A stretch of DNA of 55,377 nt from an uncultured Eubacteriales bacterium. GTDB taxonomy: Bacteria; Bacillota; Clostridia; Oscillospirales; Oscillospiraceae. The translations under genes were made by a program, and so were the position numbers. The stretch lies in assembly GCA_900544975.1 (NCBI GenBank), contig UQXI01000015.1, positions 1-55,377 of the forward strand, in the 5' to 3' direction. A model generated the notes under the pieces. The model was not told the origin of the DNA, ran no database searches, and saw nothing but the letters and a program-made list of their open reading frames with translations. Shown in pieces: positions 17,001 through 25,600 of the stretch. The first letter of the stretch is position 1. The number at the start of each line of letters is the position of its first letter.

Positions 17001-20000
17001 CACCCAGGACAAGCTGACATACTCCCTCGGCTTCTCTGCAATCAGTAGCGCTTTCTTCTACGAACTGGGCGGCACCTGGATGAACTACGGAATTACGCGG
17101 TATTTTCCGCGTCCCTGCGTCCCCGCGGGAAATGAGGGTGACAAAATTCTGGCTACCATGACCTTGGCTCCGGAATATTACGCATCTTATGTAGGCGAGG
17201 ATTTGTATATCAATTGGGATGCATTGGGCGAAGGCGCCACATTGTCCGTCCCCATGGTCATTGACAATACCGCACCCGAGCTGGTTGGAAATAACGCTGT
17301 TTCCATCTCGGGCAATACCTTGACGGTCACTGCAAAAGACAACCAATACATTGCCGGTGTAGCATTATACAACAGCAGTGGAGCCACCCGCTTGGCAGTC
17401 ACTGGCTCTAAAACAGAGATATTACCCGGCGAAACAGCCCAATATACTCTGGATTTGACGAACATCAACGGAACCCGGTTCCTGCTGCAGGTTTATGACT
17501 ACGCCATGAACACCACCACCTATGTAATTGACCAGCAAATCGGTGATCCCACTGCGCTGCCTGCAATGATTGGATTTAATGTCCTTAGACAGTATTGGGT
17601 CTCCCTCACAACTACATCGACTTACGAAAACGCACAGACATCCTATGCTGAGAGCGACGGAAAGTTCCTGGCCTCTACGATGGTGGATTCTTACATCTTC
17701 GGCGCCACCTCTACAGGCAGCCTGTACGTTATGCCAGCCAGCAATCTGACCGATACCACGCTCGTGGCTGACCTGGACACCCTGTTGTATGACATGACCT
17801 ACAACGAGGCAGACGGTCAGATCTATGCGGTGGATCAGAATTCCAATTTGGTCACAGTCGATAAGCTGACTGGCGCAGTCCAGGTTGTGGGCAGAATCGG
17901 CAATGATAACTTCACCACCAACACCCTGGCCTGTGATAAAGACGGCACCTTCTACTGCAATCAGTATGACACTGCCTATGTGTGTAAATTTACCCTGGAC
18001 ACCATGGATGCACCGGAACAGGTGGCCTGCGTGTGGTCAACCCCGGAAAATTTCTCCAGCTTCAGCGCACAGTCCATGGAAGTTGACCCCAACACCGGTC
18101 ATCTGATCTGGACCAGCTATGAATATATCTGGGTTTATGGCGGCCAATTCCGGTGGCTCTACTACTACTTGTTTGAGATTTCTCCGGAAAACGATTATGC
18201 CGTAAGACAGCACAATGACCTTCGCAACGAGATCACTTCCCTGATCATCCCGGATAAGTCCGGCACTTCCGGCGGCAGCTGGGCCGCCCCCACAGATTCC
18301 GTCAGTAAGGTGCAAATCTCCCGTCCCGACCTTACCTTGTGGAAAGGCAATTCGGGAAGTCTGTATGCCACTGTCTCGCCCTGGACCGCGACAAATCGGG
18401 ATGTGACATGGACTTCCAGCGATGAAACCGTCGCCACAGTCAACTCCAATGGCACAGTTACAGCCGTCGGCGTCGGCACCTGCCAGATCACAGCAACCTC
18501 CAAGCTCGACCCCAATTACAGCGACTCCTGCGAGGTAACCGTCAATGCCGTACCGGTGACTTTACACGGCGTGCTTCAGGATCAGGACGGCAATCCCATG
18601 CTGTTCACCTGGGATTTGGAGCATGACGATACCTGGGAAGCCGGTACCCCGCTGGATACGGAGTTCGTCTCCACAGCCTACGATTCCATCGAAGACAAGC
18701 TGTATGTTATGGATTCCGACAGCACCATGCACAAGATCAACCCCTCCACAGGCAAGACAGAAGCCTCTGCTGCCAGCGAAACACCGCTGTGGGATATGCA
18801 GTCCAGCCTGTGCTACTCCTCCACGGGCAGTCCCAAACTCACCGGTGTGTATGACTCCTTCATCTATGCCTGTAAGGATCCCATGAGCTTCAACGTCACC
18901 CCCCGCTTCAATGCATCCAGCAACCTCTCCGGGTGGGGCGCCAACTGCTTTGTGGCGTCCGCCAGCTTGGGCCATGTGCTCTACCACACCTCCGATGGTT
19001 TGGATGTGGATACGGAACGCTTTGTCCTCCTGGATAACATCGGCGGCCTGTGGAATCTTTATCTCTACTGGGACGAAGGGGAGCAGGAGTATCTCGCTCT
19101 GATTACCATACGGTATACCAGCAACCTGCGGGAAAAATTCCCCGGTTACGACTCCTATAAGTTCTGCTCCATGGTCGGAGACAGCACCGGCGCTCTGTAC
19201 CTGTCTGCATTTGACGGCTCCACCAGCAAGCTTTACCGTCTGGATATCGATGACACGCGTCAGAGTGCCAATGCCTCCTACCTGGGGACTATGGGCAGCG
19301 ATATCTGGCCTGCCTCGCTATACTTTGTTCAGGTTCATGGCGACTGCCAGCACAAGAACACCGAGATCCGCAACGCCAAAGACGCCACCTGTACGGAAGA
19401 CGGATACACCGGTGACACCTACTGCACCGATTGCAATGAGCGGATTGCCAGAGGCGCCATCATTGCCGCCACTGGTCACACCATGGGCGAATGGACTGTA
19501 TCTGAGCCCGTCACTTGCCTGAAAAACGGCATAGAAATCCGTAAGTGCAGGGACTGTGACTACGAGGAAACCCGAGTCATTGAAGCCACCGGTCACGACT
19601 TCACCGAATCCACCGTATCGCCTACCTGTACCTCTGATGGCTATACCCAGCACACCTGCACCAAGTGCGGCCACAACTACCGGGAAGACTTTACTCCCGC
19701 CCTGGGGCACAGCTATGAAGAAACACGTGTGAGCGCCACCTGTACAGAGGCCGGCTACACCATTCACACCTGTGTCCGGGAGAACTGCGATCACAGCTAT
19801 ATCGACTCCATTCTCCCCGCCCTGGGACACAGCTACCGCAAAGAGGTGCAAGCACCCACCCACGACAAAATGGGTTACACCACCTATACCTGTACCCACG
19901 AGGGCTGCGGACACAGCTATGTGAGCGACTACACCGATGCCCTGGGACACACCTACACCCAGACTGTCACCAAGGAAGCCACCTGCACGGAAGAGGGCGT

Positions 20001-21090
20001 CATGACCTTCACCTGTGACTGCGGCGAAAGCTACACCCAGCCCATCCCCAAAGCGGAACACCAGTATCATTCCGTTGTCACAGAGCCAGACTGCACCCAC
20101 ATGGGCTATACCACCCACACCTGCACCGTTTGTGGCAACAGCTATCAGGATTCCTTTGTAGACGCCACAGGCCATGACTGTGAGGCCACCGTGGTAGCTC
20201 CCACCTGCACGGGCTATGGCTACACGGAGCACGCTTGCAAGCACTGTGACTACCACTACACCAGCGACATGCAACAGCCTCTGGGCCACGTGGGTCAGCT
20301 CCAATGCGCCCTGAAAGCCACCTGCACCAGTGACGGCTACACCGGGGATACCGTCTGCACGGTCTGCGGCGAAACCCTCCAGGTTGGTCAAATCATTCCC
20401 GCCACCGGCCACAGCTTTGGCGAGTGGACCGTGACACAGCAGCCGGATTGTTTCCACGATGGCCACAGAACCCACACCTGCACCACCTGTGAAGAAACAG
20501 AAACCGAGATTTTGGAGAAAAATTCCGAGCTCTGCCCGTCCAAAGCCTTCACCGACCTGGATTGCAGCAAGTGGTACCACGAAGGCGTCGACTTTGCTCT
20601 GACCAGCGGCCTCATGGAGGGCATGGGCAACGGAATCTTCTCCCCCGACTCTCACATGACCCGGGGACAGCTGGTAACCGTGTTGTATCGTCTGGCTGAT
20701 GAACCTCAGGTCCAGGGAGACGCTCCCTTCACCGATGTTGCCGAGAGCGATTACTATGCCAAGGCGGTTGCCTGGGCCTATACCAACCACATCGCCATCG
20801 GCGTGGGCGACACGCGGTTTGCCCCCAATGCCCCAGTCACACGGGAGCAGATGGTCACATTCCTCGCCCGGTACGCCAAGCTGGCAGGCAAGGAAATCTC
20901 GGCAACCGAAGATTTGTCTTCCTTCACCGACGGCAGCTCCGTCAGTCCCTTTGCCGCGGAGAGCATGGCATGGGCTGTAGAGACCGGTCTCGTGGAAGGC
21001 ATGGGAAATCACACCCTGAGTCCCAAGAGCGCCACCACCCGGGCACAAGCCGCTACCATATTCATGCGCTACTTTGAAATCCTCAGCTAA
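14068..21090 (+). CDS. Giant SLH-anchored subtilisin-like protease P2
   Basis: 2340 residues. Signal peptide (ANA, cleavage near residue 28), I9-like propeptide (about 65-165), subtilase domain with Asp207 (AVIDTGID), His295 (GEHGSHVEG) and Ser649 (SGTSMASPQV), PA insertion (AVCSRGT, IIYNNEPG), Fn3-like domain (about 740-880), a further beta domain, a propeller-like region (about 1165-1400), a Big_2 domain (about 1411-1494, WTSSDETVATV), a second propeller-like region (about 1497-1758), ten Cys/His repeats (1762-2155) and three SLH modules (2157-2340). The start has AAAAGGAG seven bases upstream. Role: wall-anchored extracellular proteolysis. The loop of the Fn3-like domain that holds a dockerin in P3 and P4 is short here (TFDTGSRVTVPANG). 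Leader of about 190 bases after the regulator terminator; no clear promoter found. Confidence 0.92.
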   Translation: MKKHISMRFASMLLILALFVGLIAPANAINPADNGAKLSVTQVDNSEVSATPLSRQLEEPTEPGYADTDIVRVSIIGKPASTIAAGFSSDGIAQNEQAVAYRANLEKEQRSIQAKIERATGTSLDVVWNLTLAANIISANVPYGQISTIEQIPGVQKVYLETRYDPATVTAEEPDHPNTSTSSSMIGVAPAYAAGYTGAGTRIAVIDTGIDTDHQSFDAGAFDYSLAQQASNADKAVSDYNLLDADQISEVLSQLHISGQVSAEQLYVSTKIPFGYNYVDKDTDITHDNDRQGEHGSHVEGIAAANAYIPNGDGTYAEALSSVHAQGVAPDAQIIAMKVFGKKGGAYESDYLAAIEDAIVLGCDSVNLSLGSSNPGNSTNSEPYYQRILDSLSSSGVVVTMSIGNAGAWPTEAFNLGYLYSDDVSMLTAGSPGTYTNSLSVASVDNAGYTGPYFTVGDHSIFYTEGTTYRNQPLSTLAGEQTYILIDGLGTAQDWAAVGDALKGAVAVCSRGTLEFAEKATQAVAAGAIATIIYNNEPGSIHMDLSNYKRTEPVVSITQEERALLQANATPVTDEAGNVLYYQGTLFVEEGVDSTIYDNKYNTMSSFSSWGVPGSLEMKPEITAPGGNIYSVDGSVAGGTAYESMSGTSMASPQVAGMAALVAQYIREENLTEKTGLTPRTLAQSLLMSTAVPMLEDHGDGTDGYYSILQQGAGLANVGKAIAADSFILMKANATKSYADGKVKVELGDDPERKGTYTFSFSLYNLTAAEKTYDLSADFFTQDVFTDSVNLDQDQGDYMDTRTTPLDMTVTFDTGSRVTVPANGSATVTVTATLKDSARTTLSEKYPCGAYVEGFVYAKGATTPEGVEGTEHSIPVLGFYGGWTESSMFDVGCYAEYQSNMEKRTSYVGYTYTNCLGVTYAAHAADGAYSYGGNPVVADESYMPDRNAINNQNGDVLAGISFTSIRNAVGAKFEVHNLTQDKLTYSLGFSAISSAFFYELGGTWMNYGITRYFPRPCVPAGNEGDKILATMTLAPEYYASYVGEDLYINWDALGEGATLSVPMVIDNTAPELVGNNAVSISGNTLTVTAKDNQYIAGVALYNSSGATRLAVTGSKTEILPGETAQYTLDLTNINGTRFLLQVYDYAMNTTTYVIDQQIGDPTALPAMIGFNVLRQYWVSLTTTSTYENAQTSYAESDGKFLASTMVDSYIFGATSTGSLYVMPASNLTDTTLVADLDTLLYDMTYNEADGQIYAVDQNSNLVTVDKLTGAVQVVGRIGNDNFTTNTLACDKDGTFYCNQYDTAYVCKFTLDTMDAPEQVACVWSTPENFSSFSAQSMEVDPNTGHLIWTSYEYIWVYGGQFRWLYYYLFEISPENDYAVRQHNDLRNEITSLIIPDKSGTSGGSWAAPTDSVSKVQISRPDLTLWKGNSGSLYATVSPWTATNRDVTWTSSDETVATVNSNGTVTAVGVGTCQITATSKLDPNYSDSCEVTVNAVPVTLHGVLQDQDGNPMLFTWDLEHDDTWEAGTPLDTEFVSTAYDSIEDKLYVMDSDSTMHKINPSTGKTEASAASETPLWDMQSSLCYSSTGSPKLTGVYDSFIYACKDPMSFNVTPRFNASSNLSGWGANCFVASASLGHVLYHTSDGLDVDTERFVLLDNIGGLWNLYLYWDEGEQEYLALITIRYTSNLREKFPGYDSYKFCSMVGDSTGALYLSAFDGSTSKLYRLDIDDTRQSANASYLGTMGSDIWPASLYFVQVHGDCQHKNTEIRNAKDATCTEDGYTGDTYCTDCNERIARGAIIAATGHTMGEWTVSEPVTCLKNGIEIRKCRDCDYEETRVIEATGHDFTESTVSPTCTSDGYTQHTCTKCGHNYREDFTPALGHSYEETRVSATCTEAGYTIHTCVRENCDHSYIDSILPALGHSYRKEVQAPTHDKMGYTTYTCTHEGCGHSYVSDYTDALGHTYTQTVTKEATCTEEGVMTFTCDCGESYTQPIPKAEHQYHSVVTEPDCTHMGYTTHTCTVCGNSYQDSFVDATGHDCEATVVAPTCTGYGYTEHACKHCDYHYTSDMQQPLGHVGQLQCALKATCTSDGYTGDTVCTVCGETLQVGQIIPATGHSFGEWTVTQQPDCFHDGHRTHTCTTCEETETEILEKNSELCPSKAFTDLDCSKWYHEGVDFALTSGLMEGMGNGIFSPDSHMTRGQLVTVLYRLADEPQVQGDAPFTDVAESDYYAKAVAWAYTNHIAIGVGDTRFAPNAPVTREQMVTFLARYAKLAGKEISATEDLSSFTDGSSVSPFAAESMAWAVETGLVEGMGNHTLSPKSATTRAQAATIFMRYFEILS
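19351..20530 (+). repeat. Ten Cys/His protein repeats in P2
   Basis: Ten units of the same type as in P1. Two lack one cysteine (PTHDKMGY in place of PTC; CDCGES with a shortened knuckle), so metal binding cannot be uniform. Confidence 0.75.
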
Positions 21091-21123
21091 TACTTTGCAC
21101 GCTTAGAAAACACCTTCACCACA

Positions 21124-21165
21124 GAGCGGGAGGGGCTGAAAAGCCCCTCCCGCTCCCTTACTTTT
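21124..21165 (+). terminator. Terminator of P2
   Basis: GAGCGGGAGGGGCT pairs with AGCCCCTCCCGCTC around a GAAA loop, followed by CCTTACTTTT. Confidence 0.88.
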
Positions 21166-21205
21166 ACGAACTCCCGAAGCTGTTTCCCAATCTTGGGATA
21201 TCGGC

Positions 21206-21234
21206 TTGCGAATCGGGGGGGATTGTGTTATGAT
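21206..21234 (+). promoter_or_regulatory. Promoter of ArsR-type regulator
   Basis: TTGCGA (21206-21211), 17-base spacer, TATGAT (21229-21234), 32 bases before the ATG. Confidence 0.7.
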
Positions 21235-21265
21235 GTAAAGGATCAAATTTTCGGAGGGGTACTTT

Positions 21266-22354
21266 ATGAATGTCCAGATCATGTCCACGCCATGCTATTT
21301 GTTAGAAACGGTAGAACTGATCTATGCGTTTGTCAACGGGGTCCCCGCAGAGGAGTTGACCGGTCCGGGATCCTATTGCATCCCCGTACGGGAAGTGCAG
21401 CGGATCATGGATACGGCTTGCGCCGGGCTCGCCCTCCAAAATCCTACGCTGCAGTTCTTCTTTCAAAAAGAAGCCCTGGCTGACGATTCCGGAGACTTTA
21501 CTTGCATTGCCCGAAACATCGCCTATTTTGTCTCCACCTTTTCCTGTAAGACCATATCCAGCGCCTTTGACCTGCTGCGGAAGTCTTGGCTCACCATCTT
21601 ACAGGAGCATTCCTATCCAGCCTCCATCGGAAGATACACCTTCGACTGCGGTTGGCAGGATGAGAGCGAATCCGAATCCACCAACCTGGAGCTGAGGGTC
21701 AACCAACTCCTGATCTCACCGGATTACCGGAAGAAGCTCCTCAGCGTCTTGAAAAACTTCGATTATTACACCCAGCTCCTGGAAGAACTCATCGCGCCAG
21801 TCGAACGGCGTCTGGAACTGCTAATGGTCCCATGGGTGAAGCATTCTGAACCCCTGCGCCAGAATTGGTACGCTTACCTGACCCAGCCCGACCTGCCGTC
21901 CCTGTTGCAGCAAAAATGGAAATTTGTCACCAAGGAGCCAATCGATCAGGTTTATGCCGTCTTGGGCTATTTCAGAGCAAAAGTGCAGATGCTTGAGCTA
22001 GAAACCCTTGGAAACCAAAATGTCATCTACATCCACATCGGCGTCAATTGCACCACAGACCTCCGTGATGAAGAGGAGTTTGCCCCCTGGGAAATCCGGG
22101 CCTTGCGCCTACTGGGGAGTCAAGCCCGCATCAAACTGCTCAAAGCCATCCATGCGCAGCCCATGTCCACCAGGGAGCTTGCGCAAAACCTGGGGATGAA
22201 TCTGGGTTCCGTAGGGCGGGATGTGAGCAGCCTACTAACTGCAGGTCTGCTGGTCGTTGAGGTAGACGACGACCGCCGCCGTTACCGCATCAACACCACC
22301 GCCCTGGATACCATCATCCAGCACCTAACCACACTCCGGGCCTCCACAGATTGA
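21266..22354 (+). CDS. Large ArsR-type winged-helix regulator upstream of P3
   Basis: A 362-residue cytoplasmic protein. The last 80 residues are a winged helix of the ArsR/SmtB kind (IRALRLLGSQARIKLLKAI, STRELAQNLGMNLGSVGRDVSSL, wing VDDDRRRYRI). The first 270 residues form a helical domain that I do not recognise. There are no cysteine-rich metal sites of the classic ArsR type. A GGAGGGG site lies seven bases before the ATG. It has the same layout and faint similarity to the regulator at 54116-55228 (both have a hydrophobic VYIHIGVN / LVVYCGIL strand before the HTH). It lies 257 bases upstream of P3, with a terminator between, so it is more likely to act on P3 in trans than to be cotranscribed with it. 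Confidence 0.75.
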   Translation: MNVQIMSTPCYLLETVELIYAFVNGVPAEELTGPGSYCIPVREVQRIMDTACAGLALQNPTLQFFFQKEALADDSGDFTCIARNIAYFVSTFSCKTISSAFDLLRKSWLTILQEHSYPASIGRYTFDCGWQDESESESTNLELRVNQLLISPDYRKKLLSVLKNFDYYTQLLEELIAPVERRLELLMVPWVKHSEPLRQNWYAYLTQPDLPSLLQQKWKFVTKEPIDQVYAVLGYFRAKVQMLELETLGNQNVIYIHIGVNCTTDLRDEEEFAPWEIRALRLLGSQARIKLLKAIHAQPMSTRELAQNLGMNLGSVGRDVSSLLTAGLLVVEVDDDRRRYRINTTALDTIIQHLTTLRASTD

Positions 22355-22364
22355 GCCACTGCCT

Positions 22365-22398
22365 CCGGCCGAAGCGCAACGCTTCGGCCGCTTTTTTG
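22365..22398 (+). terminator. Terminator of ArsR-type regulator
   Basis: CCGGCCGAAGCG and CGCTTCGGCCG close around a CAA loop, followed by CTTTTTTG. Confidence 0.9.
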
Positions 22399-22418
22399 CT
22401 ATCAGAGTGAAAAATGTG

Positions 22419-22447
22419 TTGCTTTTTCTTGTAGCGTATGGTAACAT
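22419..22447 (+). promoter_or_regulatory. Candidate promoter of P3
   Basis: TTGCTT (22419-22424), 17-base spacer, TAACAT (22442-22447). The -10 is imperfect. It would give a leader of about 155 bases containing short inverted repeats ACACG/CGTGT (22512-22530) and TCGGC/GCCGA (22537-22555). Confidence 0.5.
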
Positions 22448-22610
22448 CATGATAGACATTTGCAGAGTTGAGAACGCCCCGCTTTAAATGGCAAAAAGAT
22501 GCAATTCTTGCACACGTCCTTCCACCGTGTATATGATCGGCGTTGCCACAGCCGAATTCATAGAGGGTCGCCGCCCACCATCGGTGAATCATCAAAAAGG
22601 AGAAGTAATC

Positions 22611-25600
22611 ATGAAGAACTCGTCTTTCCCTGCGCGTATGCTCTCCCTTCTGTTGGCCGTTGCTGTGCTGTTTGGCCTCGCCAGCCCTGCTGGCGCAGTC
22701 GCTTCCAGCAATACGGTCCGTTACCAGCAGGTAGACAACAGTTCGGTTTCGGCCAATCTGCTCCATTCAGCAGATCAGGAAACCGACGAAACACCCCAAT
22801 ACTCTGACACCGACATCGTCCGTGTGTCCATTGTTCTGGAAAAGGCCTCCACTTTGGATGCAGGCTTTTCTACCATGGGCATTGCGCAGAACGCTGCTGC
22901 CATGCGCTACCGCAAGGCTCTGCAGACTGAGCAGTCTGCTATGGCTGCCTCCATCGAGAAGGCCACCCACAGCAAGCTGGACGTTGCGTGGAACCTGACC
23001 TTGGCCGCAAACATGATTTCCGCCAACGTTCCCTACGGTCAGATTGAGACCATCGAAGGCGTCCGCGGCGTCAAAGACGTGGTCATCGAACCGCAATATG
23101 AGCCGGCGGTCGTTCCCAAGGGGGACAAAGAGGAAACCGCAGACCCCAACATGGCAACCTCTTCCGAAATGATCGGCTCCCCCGCCGCCTGGTCCGTGGG
23201 CTACACCGGCGCAGGCACCCGGGTTGCCGTCATTGACACCGGCATTGACACCGATCACCAGTCCTTCTCCGCCGCCGGTCTGGAGTACTCCCTGTCTCTG
23301 CAAGCCAGCGAGGCCAACATGAGCACAGAGGACTATCTGGCAGAGCTGGATCTGCTGGATGCAGAAGAAATCGCCGAGAAGGTGGAGCTGCTGAACATCG
23401 CTCCCATCCTCAAGGAAAAGGGCTTCTCCGCAGAAGATCTGTACTTCAATACAAAAATCGGTTTTGGTTTTAACTACGTTGACAAGAGCTTGGATATCAC
23501 CCACGACAACGACGCCATGGGCGAGCACGGCTCTCACGTGGAAGGCATCTCCGCTGCCAACGCCTACATCCCCCAGGAAGACGGCACCTTCCTCAACGCC
23601 TATGAGAAGATCAAGATGCAGGGTGTGGCTCCCGATGCACAGATCATCACCATGAAGGTTTTCGGCAAAGCCGGCGGCGCGTATGTTTCCGACTACATGG
23701 CCGCCATTGAGGACGCCATTGTCCTGGGCTGTGACTCTGTGAACCTGTCCCTGGGCTCCGGCAACCCCGGTACCAGCCGTACGGACAACGAGGTCTATGC
23801 TGCTGTCATGGAAAACCTGGTGAACAGCGACACCGTGGTCACCATGTCTGCCGGTAACTCCGGCCACTGGGCAGAGCACACTGTCCATAAGGGCCTGTAC
23901 GACGACGGCATCAGCTTCGACGAAGCAGGCTCTCCCGGTTCCTACACCAATTCTCTCTCCGTTGCCTCTGTAAACAACTCCGGCTATGTAGGCTCCTTTG
24001 TTACAGTTGGCGACCACATGATCCTCTACACAGAGAGAAGCTATGTGAACCGTCCCATCGCCACCATTGCTGGTGACCACGAATATGTCTTCATCGACGG
24101 CCTCGGTACTGCGGAAGATTTTGCAGCCCTGGGCGATGCGGTAAAGGGCAAGGTCATGATCATGTCCCGCGGCACCATTACTTATGTCGAGAAGCATCAG
24201 AACGCAGAGGCAGCAGGCGCCATTGGCTGTATCGTCTACAACAATGAGCCAGGCGTCTCTGGCATTGATCTCACCATCAGCACCGCTACCATCCCCTGTG
24301 TCTCCATCACCCAGGCAGACGGCGCTTTGGTGCGCGCCGCCTCCACTCCTGTCACCGATGAGGCAGGCAATGTCCTCTACTACACCGGAAGCCTCAACAT
24401 CGGCGACGGAATGGGCTCTGTCCAGTACGGCACACCCTATGCCATGAGCTCCTTCACCAGCTGGGGCGTTCCCGGCTCCATGGAGCTGAAGCCTGAAATC
24501 ACAGCTCCTGGCGGCTCCATCTATTCTGTCGATGGTTCCATCCCTGGCGGCAAGGCTTATGAGCTGATGTCCGGCACCTCCATGGCCGCACCTCAGGTGG
24601 CCGGTATGGCGGCACTGGCCGCACAGTACATCCGGGCCAACAAGCTGGATGAAAAAACCGGTCTGACCGTCCGGGCACTGTCCCAGAGCTTGCTTATGTC
24701 CACTGCAACACCTCTGCTGGAGGAAGACAGCGGCTTCAACTATTACCCTGTGCTGCGCCAGGGCGCAGGCCTCGCCAACATCGGCGCCGTAACCACAGCC
24801 GACTCTTACATTCTGATGGCAGAAGATGCCACCTCTGGCGCCGCCGATGGCAAGGTAAAGGCTGAACTGAAAGACGACCCGGAACGCACTGGCGTCTATT
24901 CCACTTCCTTCACCCTGAACAACCTGACCGACAAAGAGCAGCGCTATACCCTCTCTGCAGACCTGTTTACCCAGGATCTATTCGACCTTTACAACGAGGG
25001 CGTCTACTTCCTGGACATCTGGACCACCCCCATGTGTGCCGATGTGGAGTGGACTGTGGACGGCAAGGCCCTGCGGTCCGAGACCGAAATTGGCAATATG
25101 GACTTCAATGGTGACGGCATCGTAAACGGCGAAGATGCCCAGGCTCTGCTGGACTATGTGACCGGCATTCGCACAGAGCTCCATGACGCCGAAAACGCCG
25201 ATCTGAATGATGACGGCGAAATCAACGCCTATGATGCCTATCTGTTCCTGCAGCGCTTTCACAGCGGAGTGCTGACCCTCCCGGCAAACGGCAAGGTCGA
25301 GGTCTCTGTGACCATCCGCCTGACCAGCGAGCAGAAGGAAAAGCTGGACGCCAACTACCCGGTGGGCGCTTACGTGGAAGGCTTCCTCCACATTGACGGT
25401 CTGACCACCGCCGAGGGCGCTCTTACCACCAGCCATTCCATCCCTCTACTGGGCTTCTATGGCGGCTGGACTGAATCCTCCATGTTTGACATCGGTACCT
25501 ATGCAGAATATCTGGCTGGTGACGAGACCCGTTATCCCTACATGGGCGTCACCAACAGCAACGCCATTTCCATTATCTACGGCAACGACCCCGACTCTCC

